From positions 32,708,227 to 32,772,226 of the forward strand of contig NC_088873.1 of assembly GCF_032884065.1 (NCBI RefSeq): a DNA stretch of 64,000 bases, in the 5' to 3' direction. Source of the stretch: Artemia franciscana (Eukaryota; Arthropoda; Branchiopoda; Anostraca; Artemiidae). Of the stretch, positions 56,580 through 64,000 are shown piece after piece. The position numbers and the translations under genes are program-made. Each line of letters begins with the position of its first letter. The stretch's first letter is position 1. Under the pieces are notes generated by a model that worked only from the letters and a program-made list of their open reading frames with translations, was not told where the DNA came from and ran no database searches.

Positions 56580-57850
56580 TCTATTTAGGGTGGTCAAGGA
56601 GGCAGTGATTTCAAGTCTGGAGAGTCCCATCAGTGGACGTGTCGTCTGAACCCTCCAATGGGCGTGAGGTTGGATTTAATGATGTTCATCCAGGATTTTG
56701 ACTAGCCTTCACCTCTTTTTTTCCAGCTTGGGAGTGCCTTGCGAAGAACTGCCGTAGAAACAAAGGTATTATTGGGTATGAGACAGGTATGGCCGAACCA
56801 GGAGAGACGATGCGGCCAATGATGGTTACCAGATCAAACTTCTGTCCGCAACCTTGTCTTATTATTTCGTTCGAGACTCTGTCGCTTAGATTTAGCCTTT
56901 TGTACCTATGGCTGAACAAATTCAGAGCCGAGTATCGAATACTTTTAGTAGCCATGTTTTATATCCGTATAGGAGGACGGACCAAACAAGGGATTCAATC
57001 AATTTTCTCATTTTTCTCTTAATGCTAATCCTTCTCTTTTTCCTGAGTGGTCCACGCAGTAGTGAAAAGACCGAGGAGGATGTTGATATGTTGTGCCGAT
57101 TTGATCACTGCATCCACTATTAATGTCTATGATTGAACCAAAGAATTTAGGTTTATTGACTAGCTCAATCTTGCAGGGATTTATTATCAAAGGTGCGCAA
57201 AAATCATCGTTGATCACCGCTTTTGTCTTCTCGAGGCTGGTCTTCAAGCCCATAGGACCAGCTACAACAAATACTCTATAAAGTATGTCCTGCGTTTTCA
57301 GGGAAGAACTATCTAGTAGTGAGACATCGTTCGCGTAGTCGAAATCAGGGGCGTTGAAATCCGGGCTCACGGTATTTCCAGCGCAGCCTTGCATGGCTTT
57401 TCCTCAAAATCAAATCCATTGTAATCCACACAAAATTCAATTTCCACAAAACAAAGCTGAAAAACTATGTGGAGAATTTTCGACCTTGTCTCACACCGAA
57501 TTGGATGTCAAACCAACACAAGAACTCCTTCATTGACTTGGATGCAGACTCGTGTGTGTTTAGTGTGTGCCTGGGCAAGGCGAACGATATTGGGTGGTAC
57601 TCCATCTTCCAGTATTGCCATTCAAATCCCATAACGGACAGTCGAGTCTAATGCGGTGACAAAGTCGATGAAAACTGCTGTTGCTAGTTGCTGATGTTTT
57701 GCCTCAAGTTCGAAGGTCTGTCTTATCGTGTAAAGCTGGTCAATGCATCCCTTGCCTGCTCTGAATCCAAACTTGATTGGATCAGGTTGTCGAGTTTCTT
57801 TCAGATCTGAAGCGATTCAGAAGAGCAATTGTAAAGAGCTTCGCAGCTAT
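56580..57850 (-). pseudogene. LINE reverse transcriptase, 3' half, broken
   Basis: From 57830 leftwards: PDPIKFGFRAGKGCIDQLYT and IRQTFELEAKHQQLATAVFI, then DFVTALDST (motif A with its Asp) followed by a stop, and GVPPNIVRLAQAHT. The frame at 57008-57394 gives DFDYANDVSLLDSS, the FADD catalytic box with the first Asp changed to Asn. It continues with LKTSLEKTKAVI and KFFGSIIDINSG. Further on: SLVWSVLLYGYKTWLLK, then in another frame HRLSWFGHTCLIPN and TPIGGFRRHVH, the usual C-terminal end. This is the LINE type with a 'craniofacial development protein 2-like' endonuclease, and could be the other half of the family seen at 3560-4760. Stops, shifts and D-to-N show it is dead. Confidence 0.8.
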
Positions 57851-57924
57851 GCACATTAGTCTAGCATCTTAAAAGGTTGCGTATTTAACAAGTGACCATT
57901 TTGTTTCTGTACAACTGTTAAATG

Positions 57925-57982
57925 TATGGATTTATACACTCGACACACACACACACACACAACTTATTTATATATATATAGA
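57925..57982 (-). mobile_element. Helitron 5'-end fragment
   Basis: Minus strand: TC at 57982-57981 preceded by A, TATATATATAAATAAG, then (TG)n and CGAGTG, matching the 5' end at 40334. The element stops after about 60 bp. Confidence 0.55.
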
Positions 57983-58126
57983 TATAAAGGGCATTAAAGA
58001 TTATGTCTTTACTCTCAAAATTAATGATTATCGACAGAAAACAGCCATTCCAACCGTATCGTCACATTAATTATTTTTAATTTGGAATTACTTATCAATA
58101 TTTTTTATTCATTTTTCAGTCCATTA

Positions 58127-59821
58127 TGGATTTCAAGTTAGCCCCTAGAGAAAGTGATGATACTGATGTTTCGGATGCTTTAATAATCAACGAAGAAGAT
58201 GATGACAAACTAGGCTTAGTTGCTCAATATAAAAGAGACTGCGAGCATTGCTCATGGTATGAAGTAATTGCATTTATTTCCTTTTTTGAAAAATAACTTG
58301 TACTTTTTACTTGTTTTCTTCATTAAGCTTGTTAGATAAAACCTCCGTATAAATGTGAAATCTCAATGTTATCTTGTTTTCTCTTCGAAGCGCAATGTAA
58401 ACCTGTTTTTGGTAAAAAAAAAATGTAACGAATGATGTGAATTCAGTATGGGCTGATGATATTCAAAAATTTTAAATGTGTTCTTTGTTCACTTTAAGGG
58501 ATTGAATTTGATATTCGTTTGTTTATTTTAAGTGCAAGGTTCATATCATTGAGTCTTACTAGATTAATACCCTTTTTAGCAATACCTGTATAACTTTCTA
58601 CTTCTACCAAATTACTTGAAATGTTTGCTTTGGGGAATAGCTGTTTTAGCAGCAAGCACAGAAAAATTCAAGATTTTAAATCAGGTCTTCTTTTCAAATG
58701 CGGGCGAACTTAATGGTGCATCAATGCAAATAGACCTAGATTATTTAGCCTATAATGATCAACATTGACCAACATTCTATTTAAACATTTTCAGTGATCA
58801 ACATTTAATAATTGACAATTTTTTTCAGCCATGAGTTATCAATCAAAATCTAGCGATTCGGTCGATGATCTTCAGCAGTATGAAGTCTAGCATTTGTGTA
58901 CATCCAAGAAATCTTGGTTTTTCAAAACAAGGCTCGATAAAAAACCGAGATGCCTTGATATAACCCGGGCCAGGGGAGAAAATATGGAGCCACAGCTTTC
59001 GTAACTTTGAGAGAGGGAGGGGGGGGGGGGTTCTGAGTTCAGTACGCAGGGGAGATTTTGAACTTCACTATTCAAGCTAAAATTTATCTATCTAACCTAG
59101 TTTCATTAGACAGGGGATCGAATGGAAGAAAAAGTAGATGAGTTTTTTTTCTCTAGTTAGGTCTGTAATGGATAACGATGATTTTATGGTATGCAAAGAT
59201 AGTAGAAAAGTAAAGGCATAAAGTGGGGTAGCCTAACTGAAAACCATAGAATGGACATAAAGGGACATGAGTTAGATTGAATTTGCCAACTTATTAGGTG
59301 GCATTGATGAGGCCAGCCAAGTATCGCATATAAGCGTGGGACCTGGCTTTAAAAAGAATTGAATGAAAGATGTGTTTTTTTTTTTAGTGTGTCAGCCTAG
59401 TAGGGCTTGTCTCTGCCATGAGGCTGTAGCAGTCGTAGTATTCAAATTGAAATATACTCTTGGTAGGCTACTGGTGTTTCTGTTATAGTCTGTTGTTGGG
59501 ACTAGATCATAGAAGCTGAAGTCGAAGTTGACAACGAATTCCGTGCTTGAGGTTTATAAAATTTGTGTTATGAACTGTAGTGTCCGTGATTTACTGTTAC
59601 TAACTTCATTAAAATCCATAATATATTTGATTAAATTTACTATCTTTCTCTTCAGGGATAGTCGAGTCAAAGAAACTGAAGTGGAATGTTTACCATGTCC
59701 AGATGTTTTTTCTCAATTGGATAAGCTGAAGAAACACGACGGAAATAAACAGTATCTATTCAATTTCGACTCTCGTCCTGATATAGATGGCTCTAGTCCA
59801 AGTAGGTCAAATCCATACTAG
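58127..59821 (+). CDS. Putative two-exon host gene, function unknown
   Basis: Exon 1 follows an acceptor (tttttcag) and opens at ATG 58136: MDFKLAPRESDDTDVSD, an acidic NEEDDDK stretch, and RDCEHCS, ending ...TCATG before a donor GTATGAAGT at about 58258. Exon 2 follows ttctcttcag at 59655: DSRVKETEVECLPCPDVFSQ, LDKLKKHDGNKQYLFNF, to TAG near 59820. The splice joins in phase, creating Trp from TG+G. The protein would be about 98 residues, acidic then Cys-containing (C-x2-C ... C-x2-C), perhaps a small zinc-binding nuclear protein. I do not recognise the family. Exon 1 has an acceptor before its ATG, so a 5' non-coding exon must lie upstream. Confidence 0.5.
58826..58877 (+). CDS. Possible alternative first coding exon
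   Basis: An acceptor (ttttttcag) precedes CC ATG, reading MSYQSKSSDSVDDLQ and CA before a donor GTATGAAGT, the same nine bases as the donor of exon 1. Its splice phase also fits exon 2 (CA+G = Gln). It would give the same C-terminal part with a Ser/Asp-rich start. If not used, this is a chance resemblance. Confidence 0.3.
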
Positions 59822-61224
59822 GCACAAAAAACCTTTAATTATTATGATTTTTAAAGTAAGGTTACTTAAAAAAGCTTTTCCTTAAGAAAAGCTTTTTAGC
59901 TTATCATAAAATCATGGCAGTTTTATAGCTTCCTTTCAGTGCCACGGAAGAATTTGTTTTTTTTAAGTAAAAACAATATCCTTAGGAAAGATGAAAATAA
60001 CATTTGATGTAATTGAATATTCCTTTGTATTATCAAGAGAGTAAAAAAAACATTATTATTAGTTTTTAGTTGGTATGCTTAACATCACTTGGTCAAGCCA
60101 ACAGTGTATGTGACAATAATCTTCTGAATTTTACACTGATGCAAATAAAAACAAATGGCTGTTTTCTACAAGTGGTTGCTCTTTTAATTAAGAAGCATTG
60201 CCATAACATGAAGCATATGGCTGAAATTTAAACTGTGGTATTCTTACAAAATGCTAATTTGAAGGTCATATCTGTTAGGTTTGTTTGCTAATCTGTAAAT
60301 TTTGCAAAAAGGATTTTTAATTTACCACAATGTTTTTCACTGGACAATACATTATGGACGAATCCACAATTGTTTACTTGGCCCACACTTTTAAGTTACC
60401 TTAGCTTACGACATATATTTGATAAAAATTTGGGCTTGAATTAGCTCCCCCTATTCAGCTCATGCCTCCTACATTTTCAAAACTTTTGGTCTTACCTTTT
60501 CTGATGGAGGGATTTATGTTCAAAGAAGCTAGCAGAAGGTATTCAGGAGTCCTTCCCTATAATAAAAACGACGGCGACTTAGACATTTTTTGGAATTTTC
60601 TGGGCATTAGCATTTATATTACAATTATTAACTTGTACTTCTAAGTTAAATTAGCTGAAGAAATATATTTGACAAAATCTCGTGTTAGTTTTGGCTTCCC
60701 TAATTTTAGCTCAAGCCTTCTATAGCTTGAAACCTTTCGGCCTTACCTTGCTTGATGGAGGGCTTAATGTTTGTAGATGCTCTCACAAAATATTTCGGGC
60801 TATATTTTTTGCACCATTTGTTTCGAATATTTTTATGTTTCAAAAAAACCTTGTGAAATAAAAAAAGAATTGAAATTATTAAATATTGCTGTTGAACGTC
60901 CGCAGTCACAATGTTTGCTGAGCGGGGAAGGGGGAGAAAGGTAGCCAATTAGTTTTATAGGTTTGGCTGTTTTACTTATCGAACCAATATTCTGGCAAGG
61001 ACCAGTAAAGCTATTATAAAATTCAGGTAAAATAAACAAAATGCAGTAGAATCGTTGTGAAATACCATAGACAAAATGCTTCAAAATCATAGGCAGTGCA
61101 ATAGCGCTGTCTAAATAACGAGCGAAAAGGGTTCTATGTATTATTTCTTTTTTTTTCTTTTTTTCTTCTCACCAAGGTACTTTCTATGAAAGGAGTTGTA
61201 GACGCTTCTGAGGAGAATCAATTG
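59822..61224. other. Spacer with a diverged direct duplication
   Basis: 60395-60640 and 60640-60890 share the order 'aagttacc/aaatt', 'atatatttgataaaa', 'agctcatgcctcc', 'ggtcttacctt', 'tgatggagggatttatgtt' at an offset of about 255 bp. The frame at 60462-60644 lies in the first unit and is not conserved in the second. A short perfect hairpin 'aaaagcttttccttaagaaaagctttt' is at about 59870-59897. No gene seen. Confidence 0.5.
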
Positions 61225-61490
61225 ATTGGAAATTAAAAGTTCTATTGCTTTTTTAAAGAGTCAAAAATGATTTGAGAACAAGCAGCCCGCCTCCACCCCA
61301 ACGCCCCCATCCCTCAAATATATTCACAAAATTTTTAGACAGCAATTTTCTTTAGCATATTAGAAAGGTCCAATAACTTTATTTTTGGGGAAGAAAACCC
61401 CCCTTCCCCCCAGAGCCCTCTGTTTAAGGGCTTTAATTTACACAATTTGCCCTTTGTTTATACATAGTATTTGTTATTGGGAAAGGGGAC
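61225..61490 (-). repeat. Family A tail, reverse, diverged
   Basis: 'aaaagttctattgctttttt', 'tttagcatattagaaaggtc' and a C-rich block around 61395-61412 follow the reverse tail order seen at 21440-21640. Confidence 0.5.
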
Positions 61491-61499
61491 ATGTATGAC

Positions 61500-63525
61500 C
61501 CTTGGTGTCCAGAAAGGCTAAGAGTATTAAGGTGAAGCTTTCAGGGAATGTCGATGGGAGTGTTCAACTGAATTAAAATACACTATGTGCATGGATGTTG
61601 TCAAAAATGTGTATCTCAGGAACGGCATAGGATATTAAGTTGGAACTTTCAAAGAATGATGAGGAGGACAATATATTAGCCAATAGGCATTATGTGCACG
61701 CTGCTGCTATTACTGCTACTACTGTTAATACTGCTACTACTAGTACTACTGCTACTACTACTACTTCTACTTCTACTACAAATGCTACTACTGCTACTAC
61801 AGCTACTACTACTACTGCTACTACAGCTACTACTTCTACGGCTACTACAACCATTTCTGCAGCAACTACTACTATGACTAAGGGCACGAGGGTGGAAGCT
61901 TCAGGGTATATCCAGGGGTATGTTGAAATAACTAAAAGGCACTACTTGCGTACTGCTGCTACTAATACGGCTGCTACTACTGCTTCCACTACTAATGTGA
62001 CTGGTACTATCATAGAGGCTAGGTGAAACTCCAGGAATGTCCAGGAGATGTTGAACTGAATCAAAACACTCATGGGCATGCAGGTTATCACAAAGGCGTA
62101 TCAGCAATATCCCAGGAACAGCTTAAGGTATAAAGTCGAAACTTTCAGGGAATGTGGAGGGGGATGATGTTTGTTGTTGTTTTTTTTTTTTTTGTCTTTA
62201 TTTTTTATTCCGGTTTCCCTTGGAGTTGATGTCTCTGGATTGAGTTGGATATTTAATTGAGTTGGTGAAATCATGTGCTACCCCCTGCCTAGCTTGTCAT
62301 TTTTTGGAGATTATTAAGGTGGGCGACTCAATTTTGGTTTTTGTTTATATTTTTTTGTTGTAGGTATTTTTTTCTCCCCTGTTCTTTCCCGGCCATGCAG
62401 CCTTATGGGAGAGATTGTCTTGAAGTAATTTTTTTGTTTATGGATTTTAATGTTAAATAAAGAACTCAAAATGTCGATCTAAATTGAGGCACACTATGTT
62501 GATGCAGGTAATCAAAAGGGCATAACAGATATATCCCAGAAACACCTTAGAGTATCAAGCTAAATCTTTCAGTGCATGTCGAGTGGGATGTTAACCAGCC
62601 CAAAGGTACTATGTATGTACAACTACTGCAACTACAGTACTACTACTACTAAGGCTATGTGTTGAGGGGGATGTTAAACTAATAAAAATGTATGTGTACA
62701 CTAGTGCTACTGCTGCTACTTCTTATATTACTGAGGCTAAGAGTATTAAGATGAAACTCTTAATGCATGTACCTTGGGATGTCGAAATAAACCAAAACGA
62801 ATTATGGGCAAGCAAGTCGCCAAAAGGGTGAATCAGCAATATCCGAGAAACAGCTCAGGATATTAAGTTGAAATTTTCTGTGCTGGTTAAGGGGGATGTT
62901 AAACTAGACAAATGACATACTGTTCGTATTACTACTACTGCTACTGCTAAAACTGGTACTAATACTATAACTGCTACCACCACTAATACTATGCTAATAT
63001 TGCTACTACTTCTACTATGACTACTACTTCTTCTACTAATACTTCTTTTGAATGTAAATCAAAATGGTTTTAGTGCATCCATGTTGTCAAAATGGCATAG
63101 GTGGGCTATTCTAGGAGGGGAATAGGATATAAAGTTGAAACATTCAGGAAAAGTTTTATTGCTATAAAACTAAATCAGTTGACACTATTTGTATTTTGTT
63201 TTCAAAAGGACGTGTCAATAATATCTAAAAGAACAGCGGAGGGTATTAATTTGAAACTTTCAGGGCTTTGGATTTTTGGGGGGTGTTAAACTAAATCAAA
63301 GACACTATGTTTTTCCGACTTTGTCTAAAGGACATACCTGCGATATCTCAGTAACGGCTAAGAGTATTAAGTTGAAACTGCTAGGGCTTGTTGTGTGGAA
63401 AATTGCAACAAATCAAAATTCACTAAGTGCATCCAAGGTTGTCAAAAGGGTGATTCTGCGATTCCTGAGGAGAGACTAAAGGAACTAAGCTAAAACTTTC
63501 AGGGCATGTGTAGGTGGATAGTTGG
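61500..63525 (+). repeat. Minisatellite of about 130 bp with interleaved TACTGC expansions
   Basis: The phrases 'gagtattaag.tgaaact', 'ttcagggaatgt', 'gggatgttaaact', 'atcaaaa.cactatg', 'gttgtcaaaagg' and 'caatatcccaggaacagc' recur in this order about ten times. In several units, just after 'actatgtgca', a (TAC/TGC)n triplet expansion is inserted (61697-61880, 61948-62000, 62620-62650, 62700-62730, 62935-63045). Thr- and Leu-rich frames (for example 61640-62026) are products of the triplets. A T-rich segment at 62180-62460 interrupts the array. Confidence 0.8.
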
Positions 63526-64000
63526 TTAATATTTTTATATAATCAAGGTTTTGACATGATGGAAGTTAGAATTTCGTCAGTTCTATACAATCCACAGGAT
63601 GATGTGGATTTTGAACCCATAGACTTGAATATTTTACCACTCACCCATAAATACATAGCATTATAGAACAACTATCATTAAAAAGTTGTGCAAAATTTTT
63701 CCCATTATGTAAAAGTAAGCCAAAATCTTTATTTTTATAGAGAAAAACCAAAAAGATTTAAAACATTCTCTTCTTAATGAATGAAAAGACTATGTCAAAT
63801 AAAAACGAACAGAAATAATTTTTTTATAATCAATTGTTTTTTATTTAATTTCTGACCATTTTACAAATCATTCTATGAAATATCCTTCCCTCCCCCCCGT
63901 GTGAAAAAATCCCTAGAAAACACTCCTAGACACTTTCCTCTGCACGTAAAGTTCTCTCTTTGAAAAGTCCCTCCCCTGCATTTAAGTCACCACCAAAGAT
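63526..64000 (+). repeat. AT-rich spacer, then family A fragment at the window edge
   Basis: 63526-63780 shows nothing. From 63795 'aaaacgaacagaaataat' (arm fragment) and a tail-like 'atatccttccctccccc' (compare 49740) continue to 'aagtcaccaccaaagat', the same order as tail copies elsewhere. Confidence 0.6.

Noticed and set aside
61640-62026. Thr-rich 128-codon ORF, mucin-like
   Set aside because: Product of ACT/TAC triplets. The opposite frames give poly-Val and poly-Leu, and neighbouring minisatellite units lack the frame.

Overview
The window looks like a repeat-dominated stretch of a metazoan, most probably arthropod (possibly crustacean), nuclear genome. It is AT-rich, spliced-type exons are sparse, and nearly all recognisable coding sequence belongs to decayed mobile elements. 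A fragment of an ADF/cofilin gene reads closest, from memory, to the insect/crustacean type. There are no bacterial features (no operons with ribosome binding sites, no CRISPR, no rRNA). One 44-base N run at 21721-21764 is an assembly gap.

Layout. 1-935: end of a Helitron inserted in a dispersed inverted-repeat family. 1040-1462: relic of a YqaJ-type nuclease gene. 3.56-4.76 kb: relic of a LINE endonuclease. 4.86-13.5 kb, minus strand: a decayed Polinton/Maverick-like (virus-like) element. Its penton-type minor capsid protein, retroviral-type integrase, two small conserved Polinton-type ORFs, A32-like packaging ATPase and protein-primed family B DNA polymerase can still be traced, all broken by frameshifts and stops. 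No automated ORF call would name most of these. 13.5-23 kb: diverged tandem repeats, a trinucleotide array, a foldback palindrome and more copies of the dispersed family.

23.4-44.7 kb is a Helitron cluster. It holds an end-to-end, internally deleted Helitron (23425-26177) with a perfect paralogous empty site. It also holds a large Rep/helicase block cut on both sides by (TA)n tracts, a 515-bp non-autonomous Helitron, and a same-strand series of at least four Helitron 3' ends with the next 5' end directly abutting. Between them lie (TA)n arrays, an A-rich CTAAAAA-type array with seven copies of a 105-bp module, a GACCGGGACAC minisatellite, tRNA-like segments, and a captured ADF/cofilin C-terminal fragment. 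A Penelope-like reverse transcriptase gene with a single stop codon sits in the (TA)n tract of one Helitron.

44.7-64 kb: three non-autonomous hAT-like elements with 8-bp target duplications, a TIR element of about 630 bp, a palindromic repeat, a minus-strand LINE reverse transcriptase relic, one plausible host gene (two coding exons with a possible alternative first exon, 58.1-59.8 kb), and a minisatellite of about 130 bp interleaved with TACTGC-type expansions. The elements do not form a pathway. The picture is layered nested insertion, with (TA)n tracts acting as recurrent breakpoints.
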